Counted from the first letter of the stretch, positions 42,183 through 53,420 are shown. The stretch is 64,000 bases of DNA from Antilocapra americana (GCA_007570785.1 ML662465.1:4971902-5035901), one strand, 5' to 3'. The notes: generated by a model from the letters alone, not told the origin. Program-made: numbers and translations.

Positions 42183-42335
42183 GAACCCTACTCTCCACCC
42201 CCTCATCCTCCTCCACAGCCTCCTCTCTGCCTCCAGCCCCTTCTCGTTTTGCTCATCAGCACCCTCTCCTTGTCCCTCAGCTCCCTCCTCTCTCTGTCCT
42301 TCACTATCCCCTCTCATTGCTTCTCAGCCTGCAAC
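42183..42335 (+). repeat. Pyrimidine-rich (C/T) tract
   Basis: About 150 bp with strong C+T bias (ctcctccacagcctcctctc, ctccctcctctctctgtcct). It ends tcagcctgcaactacag, which has the look of a splice acceptor but has no recognisable exon after it. Confidence 0.7.
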
Positions 42336-43339
42336 TACAGGGAACTGGGATGGAGACAAATCAGACATTCCCTAAAATGCTGATATAGAACTAGTCAATT
42401 TGAATTAATTGACTTCTAAACTGGCTTTTAGAAGGCTGACCTAGAGTTGCACCATGAACTAGAACCCATGAGAGTTTATGAACAGGTGATGGAGAAAAAC
42501 TACTGAATTCCCAGAGTCTAGTCCGTCAAGACCTGTCTCTCACCCTTGAACGCTGTCACCAGACATAGCCCCCCTCCAGTCACTCAAGGACCCGTGTCAG
42601 TAGGAAGGGGAACTGGCTGGAGTAATGCATGGCATACTGGAGTCCACTCACACCCCTAAGTCCTACCCAGGAGAAATATTTGGCCAAACAGCACCATCTG
42701 AGACCATGAAGACCCTGGCTTCCCCAGGCCAGCCAGAGTGCCCTAACATTTGACTCGGATGACTCAAGCAAGCGTATGTCATTTCAGCTCGCCCACAGCA
42801 GGGTGAATAAAAAATCTAAAGATTTAACTTAAAAAAAAGTTTAACAAGTTAATTTTCTAAATTTAAGACGTTTCAGAAAGAAACACAACCTACAGAAGGG
42901 TAATTTTAAGCTATATTAAAGCTCAAAGATGACATCATGGGATTCTAATTATACAGACTTTGAGGCAATACAGTCAGGCAACCTTTCCGGATACAGTTTG
43001 AAATTTCTCACTTGCCAATACTATGTTGGTATCCCATCTTCTGGATACACTAAAAGTCCCTCTTGTAGATTATTCAGAAAAGTGGAAGTAACGGCACCCT
43101 TCTGAGACTGCAGGGAAGACTAGAACCCTCCAGTTTCAATTTTTTCTCCTAAGATAGGATTATATCTCAGTGCATGCAGGAGGATGAGAGTTGAGACCAG
43201 ACCAAAGCAATCATGCATTTAATCCAGATCCATATGGAAAGAAGCTGCCAACCTCCATGCCAGCAGTGACCTGTTGCAAAATCTGGAAACCCAGTGCCTT
43301 TCCCCTACCATCTCTTTCCCTCCATGTTGTGAGGGAAAA
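42336..43339. other. Unassigned stretch
   Basis: About 1 kb in which I recognise neither a gene nor a repeat family. Confidence 0.4.
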
Positions 43340-43445
43340 CAAATGAATTGATTCATTAACAAGATCCTAGAACAGCACCTGACATGCAGTGAGCCCACAA
43401 TAAATGTTAGGTTCAACGACACTGATGATGAAGATGAAGAAACAA
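43340..43445 (+). mobile_element. L2 or MIR 3' end
   Basis: cctagaacagcacctgacat, gcagtgagcccacaataaat and gttaggttcaacgac, then a gatgatgaagatgaag run. Confidence 0.6.
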
Positions 43446-43629
43446 AGACGATAAAAGCAGGGGAGGAAGAACTGTACTCCTAGCTGCCTGTGAGTTCATG
43501 CTCATTGCTCTTTCATGCAAGAGTTGTGTGGGAGGGTGGACAAAATGTAAATCACTCCATTCAACAACTTTTTCCCTTTGGTGCCCTGAATGGGAAGGAA
43601 GTCCAAAAGGGAAGGGTTATAGGTATATG

Positions 43630-43716
43630 AATGGCTGGTTGATTTGGCCGTACAGCAGAAACTAGCCAATGTTGTAACGCACCTATACTCCAATTAAAGT
43701 TAATTTAAAAAACACA
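43630..43716 (+). mobile_element. Artiodactyl LINE-1 3' end, short
   Basis: ccgtacagcagaaactagcc, aatgttgtaacgcacctata and ctccaattaaagttaattt, then an A-run. Only the last about 85 bp of the 3' UTR is kept. Confidence 0.8.
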
Positions 43717-43754
43717 TTCCCTGTTTCTGAGCTGTCTTAAGCATCTCGGAAAGC

Positions 43755-44011
43755 TTTCCATTTTTTATGTATTTATTTATGGCTGCACTGGGTCTTTGTT
43801 GCTGCGCACGGGTTTCTCTAGCTGCAGGGTTTCTCTTACTGTGGAGCACCAGCTCTGGGAGCACTAGGAGCTGCAGCACGTGGGCTCAGGAGTCGTGGCT
43901 CATGGGCTGTAGCTGCTACATAGCATGTGGGATCTTCTGGGACCACGGATCAGACCCATGGCCCCTGCATTGGCAGGTGGATTCTTATCCACTGTACCAC
44001 CAGGTAAGTCC
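43755..44011 (-). mobile_element. CHR-2-type SINE, near full length
   Basis: Tail complement ttttttatgtatttatttat, ggctgcactgggtctttgtt, ctcatgggctgtagctgcta, B-box complement ggatcagacccatggcccc and head complement ccactgtaccaccaggtaag. Confidence 0.88.
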
Positions 44012-44089
44012 AACTTTACATTTTTAAAGGCACACAGTCTGTATAGTGTTTATACATGAGCTATTAACCTCCAGGGTTTTTATGTATGT

Positions 44090-44300
44090 AACACAGTTAA
44101 ATAAAACACATTCACATATGTGTAGCCTTTACAACAATGTCTTAAAGTAGATGATACCATTTTCTCATTTTACAACCCAGAACACTCTAAAGCTTCAGAG
44201 TGGTTCAATGGAATTTCCCAAGCAACAAAGCTGGTCGATCATAAGCAATGATTTGAATGTTAATACTCAAGACATCTGAGTCCAAGATCTTTCCCCATCA
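44090..44300 (-). mobile_element. MIR SINE fragment
   Basis: Reverse order: tttacaacaatgtcttaaag, tagatgataccattttctca, ttttacaacccagaacactc, ttcccaagcaacaaagctgg and ctgagtccaagatcttt. Diverged. Confidence 0.6.
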
Positions 44301-44337
44301 CCATAACCTCTCCAGTTTCTGCCATTCCTCTTTGCCT

Positions 44338-44459
44338 TTTTTTTTTTTCTGGGCCATGCTGTGCACCTTGCAGGATCTTAGTTCCCCAACCAGGGATTTA
44401 ACCTGAGCCCTGGTAGTGGAAGTGCCATGTCCTAACCACTGGTCAACCAGGGAATTCCC
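44338..44459 (-). mobile_element. CHR-2-type SINE, shortened
   Basis: T-run, ctgggccatgctgtgcacct, tcttagttccccaaccaggg, head complement ccactggtcaaccagggaat. The perfect 11-bp TSD cctctttgcct lies at 44327-44337 and 44460-44470. Confidence 0.94.
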
Positions 44460-44760
44460 CCTCTTTGCCTGACTTTATCTCTACATTCCTATCCCCAGGA
44501 TTGTCCTGAATGCCCCAGGGGGAACAAGATGAAAGAGATAGTCACTGCCCTGCAGAAAGGATCACTGCGAATCATTTCTTTTCCTCCTTTCCTGAAATAA
44601 GAGCAAAGTTCAGAAGTGGCAGCAGTTAAACCAGACAAGGAACCAAAGTTAAGATGCCTCAAACTCTGGAATCTGTGTTTATTTTCCCAAAAGGAGTGTA
44701 AGACCAGACTTCCTGGTGTTTTTCAAGTGCCAAGGGAATTAGCCAATCCAAGGAAGGTAA

Positions 44761-44976
44761 AGAGCTGACTCCTTAGAAAAGCCTTTGATGCTGGAAAAGA
44801 CTGAAGGCAGGAGGAGAAGGAGATGACGGAGAAGGAGATGATTAGATGGCATCACCTACTCAATGGACATGAGTTTGAGCAAACTCCAGGAGATGGTGAA
44901 GGACAGGGAAGCCTGGTGTGCTGCAGTCCATGGGGTCACAAAGAGTCGGACATGACTGAGCAACTAAACAACAACA
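44761..44976 (+). mobile_element. BovB LINE 3' end, short
   Basis: gagctgactccttagaaaag, gatgctggaaaagactgaag, caatggacatgagtttgagc and gactgagcaactaaacaaca. A gagaaggagatga unit is duplicated inside. The perfect 11-bp TSD aaggaaggtaa lies at 44750-44760 and 44977-44987. Confidence 0.95.
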
Positions 44977-44987
44977 AAGGAAGGTAA

Positions 44988-45329
44988 CAGAAAGGGAATT
45001 AACTTTTAATGAGCGATCGTTGAGATGCTATCTCTTACAAAAAAAAAATCAGAGTTAATGCTCAGTATCATAGAAGAGAGGTTTGATTACGCTCATTATG
45101 CAGGCAATGCTGCAGACCCAGGGCAGAGGTGGCTTTGCCAATCCATGGATTCAAGTTTCCACTTGTCCTCTTGTCACTGAGGGTTACAACACTCTTTGCT
45201 GGCTGTCTGCCAAGCATGCAGATGGAGGAAAAGGAGCTGGTGGGCAGGGAGGTGGTACTGGAGATCAGAAGGGATTATTTTCCATTATGTCCTGTATCCA
45301 ACTACTTAGAAAGTTATTGATTTTGGTTG
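44988..45329. other. Unassigned stretch
   Basis: No gene is recognised. tccatggattcaagtttcca could be part of an unnamed old repeat. Confidence 0.35.
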
Positions 45330-46105
45330 GTATGTTTTGTTAACTAACCCCTTAGCTATAATTCTTTTATTAGTACTAATAGTTTTTCAATTGATTTCTT
45401 TAGAGTTTCTAAAATAAATATTATGTAACCTATGAATAATGTCAGTTTGGCATTCTTTTTACCAATATGCAATTACTACTTACATCTGTTTCTTATTTCA
45501 TTGACCAGAACATTCTAAACAGTAACAAATAAGTGTTGATCCTTCAACCACCATTCATTTATTCTTGACTTTAATGGAAATGCCTCAACTATCACAAAAC
45601 ATAGCATATTTTGACCACTGGTTGGCCACAGATAGTCTGTATCATGCTAAGAAAGTATATTCTTATTCTTAGTTCTTTCTCCGAGTTTTTACCCAAAATT
45701 AATGCCAAAATTTTAACAAATGCTTTTTTGGCATCTATGAAGATGATCACATTTCTTCCTCTGAGATATTGATGGAATTTATGAATAGACTTCCTAATAA
45801 TAAAACATGATGTATTTCTAGAATGAATCTTCCTTGATCATGATACATTGTTCCTTTAATATTAAAAAGATTCAACTTGTCCAGGTTTAATTTAGGATTA
45901 ATCTTTCCTGTGTTTACAAGTGATATCATATTATGTTTTATATATTGTGTTATCAGGTTTTGAGCCTGTATAATGGTAGGTCAGAGGAAAGAACTGAGAT
46001 TTTCTTCTTTTTCTATGGTTTAGAGAAAATTTTTGAAAACCAAAAGGATCACTTGTCCTGGAGGATTTGCTAATGAATTTGAAACTTTCATCATTTCCTT
46101 CCTTG
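45330..46105 (-). mobile_element. LINE-1 (old) ORF2 fragment, antisense
   Basis: aacaaatgcttttttggcat, ctatgaagatgatcacattt and gatattgatggaatttatg are the antisense of the ORF2 reverse-transcriptase region. The tcaacttgtccaggtttaat part and further AT-rich sequence flank it. The assignment is firm only for about 45700-45900. Confidence 0.7.
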
Positions 46106-46111
46106 CTCTTG

Positions 46112-46335
46112 ATCTAGACCAGACACCAGTAAACTACACCCTGCTGGCCTGCCACTTGTTTTAATAAATAAAGTCTTATTGCAATACAGTCACGTCCACT
46201 TCTTTACAAATTGTCTACAGCTGGTTTCATGCTACCATGGCAGAGTTGAGTTGTTCTTGGAGGATGTCCCACACAACCTAAAATATTTACTATCCGTCCC
46301 TATAAGAAAAACTTTTCCAGCCCTAGTCTAGACAG
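46112..46335 (-). mobile_element. hAT-like MER element
   Basis: agacaccagtaaactacacc at one end and aaacttttccagccctagtc at the other. Between them are aataaataaagtcttattgc, aatacagtcacgtccacttc, accatggcagagttgagttg and aaaatatttactatccgtcc. Same family as 21610-21822. Confidence 0.7.
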
Positions 46336-46429
46336 GCTCTCTTTTATGGTTCATAATCTGGGCATTTTGCTTTCTTAGATGTTTAACTATTAACAAAGTT
46401 AATACCAAAAATTAACAACAGCTAACATC

Positions 46430-46588
46430 TGAGTTCTATGAAGCATGTAGCAATGGGTTGAGCTATTTAAACATATCAGTCAGCGCACTGAATCCACACA
46501 AACACTGCCTTATTATCCCCATTTTACAGTGGAAGAGATTCTTCTTAGAGAGAGTAAATAACTTGCCCAGTATCAGAAGAGTGTAGTA
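46430..46588 (-). mobile_element. MIR SINE fragment
   Basis: ttgagctatttaaacatatc, tgccttattatccccatttt, acagtggaagagattcttct and aaataacttgcccagtatca. Confidence 0.75.
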
Positions 46589-46598
46589 GAAAAGCTAT

Positions 46599-46872
46599 GG
46601 TAAGACTTCCCTGGTGGTCCAGTGATTAAGAATTCGCCTGTCAATGCAGGAGACACAGGTTGAATACCTGGTCCAGGAAGATTCCACATGCTTCGGAGCA
46701 ACTAGGCCCGTGTACTGCAACTACCGAGCCCACATGCTTAGAGCTGTGCTCTGCAGCAAGAGAAGCCACCCCAATGAGAAGCCCACACACTGCAACAAAG
46801 AGTAGCCCCTGCTCGTCGCAGCTAAAGCTCTCACACAGCACTGAACACCCAGCACAGCCAACAAATAAATAA
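46599..46872 (+). mobile_element. CHR-type SINE, full length
   Basis: Head agacttccctggtggtccag, B-box area aggttgaatacctggtccag. The long body carries the ccgtgtactgcaactaccga and gcagcaagagaagccacccc units and a tail of aaataaataa. The perfect 10-bp TSD gaaaagctat lies at 46589-46598 and 46873-46882. Confidence 0.95.
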
Positions 46873-46882
46873 GAAAAGCTAT

Positions 46883-47028
46883 CATATAAACCCATGTATA
46901 CCTGTACAGTATTATGTCTTAGCTTATAATGTTTTCTATCCTTGTATTCATGTCCTTTTTCATTCCCAATTTGCATATTGTGGATATACATACATTCATT
47001 CTATGTATTACATTCATCTTATAGATTC
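46883..47028. other. AT-rich unassigned stretch
   Basis: Nothing is recognised. Confidence 0.3.
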
Positions 47029-47039
47029 ATTTTATACAT

Positions 47040-47266
47040 GTGCATGCATGCTAAGTCACTTCAGTCGTGTCTGACTCTGTGTGACCCTACGGACTGTAGC
47101 CCCCTCAGGCTCCTCTGTTCATGGGGATTCTCCAAGCAAGGATACTGAACTGGGTTGCCCTGCCCTCCTCCAGGGGATCTTCCTGACTCAAGGATCAAAC
47201 TCAAGTCCCTTATATCTCCTGCACTGGCAGGCAGGTTCTTTACCACTAGCGCCACCTGGGAAGGCC
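47040..47266 (-). mobile_element. Bov-tA SINE, full length
   Basis: gtgcatgcatgctaagtcac through aggatcaaactcaagtccct to agcgccacctgggaaggcc. The perfect 11-bp TSD attttatacat lies at 47029-47039 and 47267-47277. Confidence 0.96.
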
Positions 47267-47420
47267 ATTTTATACATACGATTAGTTAAAAGTAAATCTA
47301 TTTTATTGGCTTTTGTTGATTTTGCTTTGTCCTGTTTTCCAGGGCTAATTCTTTGAGTTATCAACACAATGCTTTTTGTACATTCTAATGCTTTATTACA
47401 ACAGGATATAAAATGTTATA

Positions 47421-47480
47421 GGGCTTCCCTCGTGGCTCAGACGGTTCTAAAGAATCTTGCCTATAATACCGGAGACCCAA
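47421..47480 (+). mobile_element. Bov-tA head fragment
   Basis: Only the tRNA-like half is present: gggcttccctcgtggctcag, aaagaatcttgcctataata, ccggagacc. It is cut off before the B box. Confidence 0.82.
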
Positions 47481-47632
47481 TTCTGCATTTTCATTCCTGC
47501 TTTCCTCAGGTTTCTCTTGTGGCGTTTTTCTCCCTTACTTCTTGAGTGGGATGCTTAACTGATAGTTTTGCAATGGAGCGGGATCCTATGGTCCTTCCCA
47601 CCCATCACCAGGTCCTCAGCCTGCCTTTTGTC

Positions 47633-48231
47633 TGTGGACAAAGTTTAGTCAAAGAATAAATCTGATCACAGAAGGGAGAAAATGAAGAAACAAATGAAAA
47701 CAGTCAAAGGAGCTCAAATAATAATGGTTTAGTCATTAAGCATACCCAAGGACCTTTCATTCCTTCTCAAGGGCTATAGACAATATTCTGAGCCATCTTC
47801 TGTGAGCTGTCCTATAGATACTAAAAAGTCCTACCAGGTGCAAGAAGTTAACTACCCGATGACCATATTGTAGCCGTGACATACGCGGCCACAATTCTGA
47901 GAACTGGCCTCAGGAAATAGGAACAAACTGACCCTGGAATTGAAGATTAACTGTATTTAAAGTAATCAAGATGATGCAAGTCGGACCACCAATGATCAAT
48001 TTCAAGATGACTGTCAGAAGTGACTGTATGGTTTCTGCATGTCTGCCCCGCCTGCAGCCTATAAAAGCTCTTGCCCATGGTCACTGGGGGGATGTCCGCC
48101 TTTGGACAGGCATCCGCCCTCCCCACCACTCTCAAGGCAGCATCCAAAATCAAGCAAACTTTCCTTTCTACCAACTCTGCCTCCTTATTGGCTTCTTAGC
48201 AGCAAGCAGCTGGACTCCAGTTCTAGTTACA
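47633..48231 (+). mobile_element. Probable solo LTR of an endogenous retrovirus
   Basis: The unit begins tgtggacaaag and ends ttctagttaca, about 599 bp, a TG...CA arrangement. A TATA box (tataaaag, 48060-48067) sits after a U3-like stretch. It is followed by an R/U5-like region (tcaagcaaactttcctttct, ccttattggcttcttagcag). No canonical AATAAA follows the TATA box. No gag, pol or env sequence or primer-binding site is seen beside it, so it looks like a recombined solo LTR. Flanks tttgtc and tttgtt could be a decayed TSD. Family not assigned. Confidence 0.6.
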
Positions 48232-48365
48232 GTTTGTTGGTATGTAACGAGAAGTAGGGTTGTAGTTATAAAAAGCATTTATGACTATGAACTTGGAATA
48301 CTGACTTGGTGTCATCTATAGTTTATAAGCTATACTAAATAGCCTGATTTTAAAAATTTTACTTA

Positions 48366-50300
48366 ATTTTTTTTTATTTTGAGACAACTGTAGATTTCCA
48401 TGTGATTATAAAAAATTATAGGGAGATTCCATATATCCTTTACCCAGTTTCTCCCAAAGATAACACCTTGCACAATTATAATATGATATCACAACCAGGA
48501 TACTAAGGTTAATATAGTGAAGATACAGAACATTTCACAAGGATGCTTCACGTTGCCCTTTTACAGTCGCACCCACTTCTCTCTGCTCCCACCCTCGCCT
48601 CACTCCTGGAAGTCACTAATCTGTTCCCCATTTCTATAATTTTGACATTTCGAGAATGTTATATAATTGTAATCATACAGTAGAGTAGAACCTTTGTGGA
48701 TGAGCTTTTTTAACTTGGCATAATTCTCTGGTGATTCATCCAGGTCACTGAGTGTATCTGTAGCTTGTTCCTTTTTATTGCTGACTAATAGTACATGATG
48801 TGGACAGACGACAATTTGTTGAGCCATTTACTTACTGAAGGACATTTGGGCTGCTTCCAGCTTTTGGCTATTATGAATAAAGACACTACAAAGATTTGCA
48901 GAGAGGTTTTTGCATTAGCATGAGTTTCCATTTCTTGGGAATACATGCCTTAGAGAATCATTCATGGGTCATATCACAGTTGCCTGTTTCATCTTTTTTA
49001 AGAAACTGCCAAACTATTTTCCAGAGCGGCTGTCCCATTTTACATACCCACCAAGAATATAAGAGTGACTGAGATGTTCCATATCCTCACTCATATTTGG
49101 TACTGTCATTATTTATTATTTTAGCCACTCTGATGAGTGTGCAGCAGTATCTCATTGTGGGGTGTGTCTGTGCGTATGTGAGACTATGTGCTTATTTACC
49201 ATATGATCTCCCCTTCAGTGAAATGTCGGTTTATATCTTTGCCTATTTTCTAATTAGGTTATTTGTTGAGTTTGGAGGGTTCTTTATACATTCCAGATAA
49301 CAGTCCTTTGCAGTTATGTGGTCTGCAAATATTTGGTCCCAACCTTAACAGGGTCTTTCACAAACAGTGTTAAACTTTCATGAGCTCCAACGTATCAGTT
49401 TTTTCTTTTACGGTTCATGCTTCTGGCCTAATGTCTAAAGAACTCTGCCTGGCCCTAGATACCAAAGATTTTTCTCCTATGTTTTCTTAAAAGTATTATA
49501 GTTTTATGTTTTACATGTAAGTCCATGATCTATTTTGAGCTAATTTTTGTGTAAGGTGTGAGACTTGGGCCAAGGTTCATTTTTCTGCCCATAGGTAAAC
49601 AACTGCCCCAGCACCACTAGTTGAGAATTTATTTCCTCCACTGAATTGTTTTTGTGCCTTTGTCAAAAATCAACTGGGTTCACTTGAATGGGTCTATTTC
49701 TATTCTCTATTCTGTTCCCAAGGATCTTTGGGTCTATCCTTCCACTAATGCCACCAAGTCTCGATTGTTGTAGCTATTAATATTACAGTAAGACTGGTTC
49801 CTCCCACTTTATTCTTCTTTTTTCAAAACTGATTTAGCTAATCTAGCTCCTTTGCTTTTTCATATAAATTATATAATAATCTTGTTTTATCCACCAAGTA
49901 ATTCTGTTGGGATTTTCCTAGGAATTGCATCAAATCAGTATACAAATTTGGGAAGAACTACTGTTGAGTCTTTCATGTCCATTGCTAGTATATAAAAATA
50001 TAATCAACTTTTGTAGTTTATCCTATACCCTGCAACACTGCCAAACCCATTAATTAGTTGTAGTAGGATTTTTTTGTCTTCTTGTTGTTGCTTTGTAGAC
50101 TCCTTCAGATTTTCCGTACAATCATGTCATCTACAAATAAAGACAGTTTTATTTCTTCCTTTCATATCTGTATGCCTTTTATTTCCTTTTCTTGCCTTAT
50201 TACATGCTTAGCACTGGCTAGAACATCCAGCACCATACTGAATATGTCCCAGGGTTATTAAGGAAAGTGCTTTCATTTCTAAGTCCTTGAGTTTTACAAT
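48366..50300 (-). mobile_element. LINE-1 (L1M type) 3' UTR and ORF2 3' part, antisense
   Basis: Almost 2 kb of antisense L1 from the 3' end rightwards: gcttccagcttttggctatt, aagaaactgccaaactattt, gctgtcccattttacatacc, tttatatctttgcctatttt, ccatgatctattttgagcta, gccccagcaccactagttga, tgcctttgtcaaaaatcaac and atcatgtcatctacaaataa. Two or more internal deletions are likely. All frames are broken. Confidence 0.85.
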
Positions 50301-50560
50301 CTTTTTTTTTTAATAAACTTCTAGCTTTACTTCATTTTTAACAGAGAAAATTGATGGCATATTTTCTGATTAGGTCTTCCATATAAAAGACAGTAAACCG
50401 AACACATTTTCCTTATCTTCACTCCCCTACTATCTACTTTGCAGTCTTCATTAACATAAACTAGGATTTTAAACTCAAATCTTCATAAAAGATTATGAAG
50501 TTATCTTTACACCATATTGCTTTTCATTCACAAATATTTTTGACATCTAACATCTACTTT
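50301..50560. other. AT-rich unassigned stretch
   Basis: Probably decayed LINE, but no diagnostic motif is visible. Confidence 0.3.
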
Positions 50561-50564
50561 ATTT

Positions 50565-50720
50565 TATTATTAAGACTTTAATTTTTAGAGCAGTTTAAGG
50601 TTCACAGCAAAATTGAGGGGAAGGTGCAGAGACTTCCCATATACCCCCCCACATGCATAGCCTCCCTTATTATCAACATTCTTCCACATCTGGATGATAC
50701 ACTTGTTATGAGTGATAAAC
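50565..50720 (-). mobile_element. LINE-1 3' end, antisense
   Basis: ttttagagcagtttaaggtt, cacagcaaaattgaggggaa, gacttcccatatacccccc and cacatgcatagcctccctta. This is a second L1 3' end to the right of the 48.4-50.3 kb copy, hence a separate insertion. Confidence 0.8.
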
Positions 50721-51113
50721 TTTCTGCCATCTATTTTAACATAAGACTAAGAGTGATTATTTGGACTCAATATTACATTTAATTACTTGAAGGATTCATC
50801 CCATTTCCTCTAAATTGTAACTCCATCCTGAAGTTTTTAGTATGAGACTTCTCTCAATCAGAGAGAGGATCTGTTCACATAACTCTTTCATTGGTGGTAG
50901 ATTTCCAAAACCTTTTTATATCTGAAAACTGGCGTTCTGTTGCCTTCACACATTAATGACAGCATGACTAAGAATTCAATATGTAGACTATAACACCATC
51001 CCTCAAAACCCTGTAGACTGCATTGTCATAAGCTCTGTGTCTCACATTGTGAATATACATCCAGGTCCTGTATTTGTCAAAAGACAGTTTGCATAGAGTA
51101 TCTTTGCTCCTGT
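50721..51113 (-). mobile_element. Possible L1 continuation, antisense
   Basis: attacttgaaggattcatcc and gtagatttccaaaacctttt, then tgttgccttcacacattaat, look L1-like but too diverged for certainty. Confidence 0.4.
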
Positions 51114-51127
51114 TCTCTGTCCACTTT

Positions 51128-51345
51128 GCATGCATGCAGGTATGCTAAGCCACTTCAGTCATGTCTGACTCTTTGCAACCCTTGGACTGTAGCCCACCAG
51201 GCTCCTCTGTCTGTGGGATTGTCTAGGCAAGAACACTGGAGCGGGTGGCCATGCCCTCCTCCAGGGAATCTTCCCAACCCAGGAATCAAACCCAGGTCTC
51301 CGCACTGCAGGTGGATTCTTTACCACGGAACCACCAGGGAAGCCC
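51128..51345 (-). mobile_element. Bov-tA SINE, full length
   Basis: gcatgcatgcaggtatgcta through aggaatcaaacccaggtctc to ggaaccaccagggaagccc. The perfect 14-bp TSD tctctgtccacttt lies at 51114-51127 and 51346-51359, the longest SINE TSD in the window. Confidence 0.97.
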
Positions 51346-51359
51346 TCTCTGTCCACTTT

Positions 51360-52191
51360 AGAGGTGGTCAAATGCCCTTGTTAAGCCACACTGGAGGGCG
51401 GGCTGATGCACACAGAACCAGGTTTCTAGCGAGCACTCATCCACTGCAGCTCTGTTGTCCTTAAACAGACTCTTCCCATTCTCTACTCCTAGGTTCTCTG
51501 ATCCCCAAATGCACACCCTAGCTCCTTTGGTCTCTCTTACACACCTTTCCTTCCAAAGGGGATCTTCCCGACCACCACCACCATGCACCTGACCTATGCA
51601 AGCCTCCCCACTCAAGGATCAGTTTGCTATCAACAGTTCCCTACACCAACCAGTGCACAAGCAAACTGCCTCCTTTACCTGTCTGACTTCTCTGAATGAA
51701 TGTGGAAAGATCAAGGGTTGTAAGAAGCCTTCAGTCATTTCAAATAATTATTCTTGAGTAGAAGAAGGATGACTTTTCACTTGGGTCTCTTGGTCTAGGA
51801 ACAGGATAGTGGCAGAGAGACGAAGGGTTTTTCTACTGTTTCCAGTTGGTCTTTGTTTCCAGGGGTGATGCCTAGAGTGAGTGAACCCAATCCAGCCCCA
51901 TCTGTCTTACTAATAATGGAGATATCACTGAGATTCCAACAACTGGTTATTAATTTTTAAGTTGTCTATAGTGTTTCTCCTATATTCTCTTAGTCATGTG
52001 AGGGCAAAGAGGTACTGATAGTCAAACGTTATATTCAGTCTTTGCCACGACCAAGTCTACTTGGAATCACAGAGCTTTTGACGTTCACAGCAGCTACAGA
52101 TCGTGGATGGGATGAACTAGAGAGGCCCTACTCTGTAATCAAATGAGAAGGTCTCCTCCCAGGGCACTGCTCCAAAACAAATCCCCGCAAC
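51360..52191. other. Unassigned stretch
   Basis: About 0.8 kb without a recognised gene or repeat. Confidence 0.4.
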
Positions 52192-52350
52192 AGCGGTTCT
52201 CAAAGTACAGTGAACAGAAGCATCACCTGAGAAGCCTATTAAAAACTGATGAGGCTCCACACAAAAGTTCCAGTGGAGCCTTGGGTTTGTATTCTCCACA
52301 AATGCTACAGGTTACATGCTGGTGGTCCAAGAACCAGCCTTGGAAGATTG
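52192..52350 (+). mobile_element. hAT-Charlie MER-type element
   Basis: Left terminus gcggttctcaaagtacagtg, then gcatcacctgagaagcctat. The right part ctggtggtccaagaaccagc forms the imperfect inverted terminus. Confidence 0.65.
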
Positions 52351-52599
52351 AAGCACCAAAAACATCTCCTCTAAAATCATCAGATGAGAAATTTTCAGCT
52401 GTTCCTTCTGATATTTCCTCAAAGACAAATGGAAAAAAGCAAATATAGCTGTTCACCTAGTACAATTCAGAAGCAGAGAACATGAGATCTTCTCCACATT
52501 TCTCATTGCTAGTTTGACTCCAGAAAATGCCCTTTCACCACTAAATAGCACTTACAGGAATTCTACAGATGAATTTCTACATATCTAAATGATACACTT
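52351..52599. other. Unassigned stretch
   Basis: Nothing is recognised. Confidence 0.3.
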
Positions 52600-52740
52600 A
52601 CTGCATTCTTAATAGCATTGTTTGAAACTGCCCCAAATTGGGAATAATCTGAAGTCCATCACAGAGGACTACTCTAATAAATTATGAATCATCCATACAA
52701 TGGAAAACTCTGCAACTAATTTTAAGTTTAAGGAAGCTTT
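52600..52740 (+). mobile_element. LINE-1 (L1M/HAL1 type) 3' fragment, sense
   Basis: atagcattgtttgaaactgc, cccaaattgggaataatctg, aagtccatcacagaggacta and ccatacaatggaaaactctg. Confidence 0.75.
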
Positions 52741-52745
52741 CTTTG

Positions 52746-52835
52746 GGGGACTTCCCTGGTGGTACAGGAGCAAAGACTCCACACTCTCAATGAAGGGGAC
52801 CCAGGTTTGATCCCTGGTCAAGGAACTAGGTTCCA
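52746..52835 (+). mobile_element. CHR-2-type SINE head fragment
   Basis: gggggacttccctggtggta, ccaggtttgatccctggtca, aggaactaggttcc. The body and tail are missing. Confidence 0.85.
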
Positions 52836-52840
52836 AAGAA

Positions 52841-52890
52841 GTGAAGTGAAAGTCACTCAATCGTGTCTGACTCTTTGAAACCCCAAAGAT
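52841..52890 (-). mobile_element. Bov-A SINE 3' end remnant
   Basis: gtgaagtgaaagtcactcaa, tcgtgtctgactctttgaaa, cccc. Only about 45 bp is present, directly abutting the truncated CHR-2. Confidence 0.85.
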
Positions 52891-53242
52891 GTGAATGAGA
52901 GAATTTAAAACCTGTATACTTTCTTGTATTTTGTTGAGCTCTGTCAATATATTACCCCAAAATTGAATTTTAAAACACTGCATTTTTTTAACTTCGAAGA
53001 TTTTTTGATGTGGAGCTGGGATATGGATGCCCAGGGCTGATGTGATTTAATTTTCATTTTATATTCCTTTTGGGTCCCTGTGGCTTGCTGTTTCTCCAAT
53101 GTGCCCGCTAGTAACAGTTTGTTATAGTCATGAAGGTGGGGTGAGCCTGTCTTGTCTATACTGCTAAGTGACTATGATCTAATCAGTGATGTTCAAAAGA
53201 TTGGCTGCATCAGACTTTATAGAAAATCTAGATTATCTCCCC
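52891..53242. other. Unassigned stretch
   Basis: No gene or repeat is recognised. Confidence 0.35.
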
Positions 53243-53420
53243 CTGTAGCTCTCAAACCTGGCTGCTCCTTTTAATCACCTGTGAGCCTTTACTAAACTAG
53301 ACTGCTGTTCCAGTCTCATTCCCAGATATTCTGATTTAACAGGTTTGAGGTAGGGCCAGGGCACTGGGACTTTAAGAAGCTCCTCAGATTAGTCTAACAC
53401 ACAGCCACCTGAGACAACCG
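53243..53420 (+). mobile_element. MER20-like hAT-Charlie element
   Basis: ctctcaaacctggctgctcc, ttttaatcacctgtgagcct, cattcccagatattctgatt, taacaggtttgaggtagggc, ctttaagaagctcctcagat and gattagtctaacacacagcc show the paired, roughly palindromic arrangement of this group. Confidence 0.75.
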
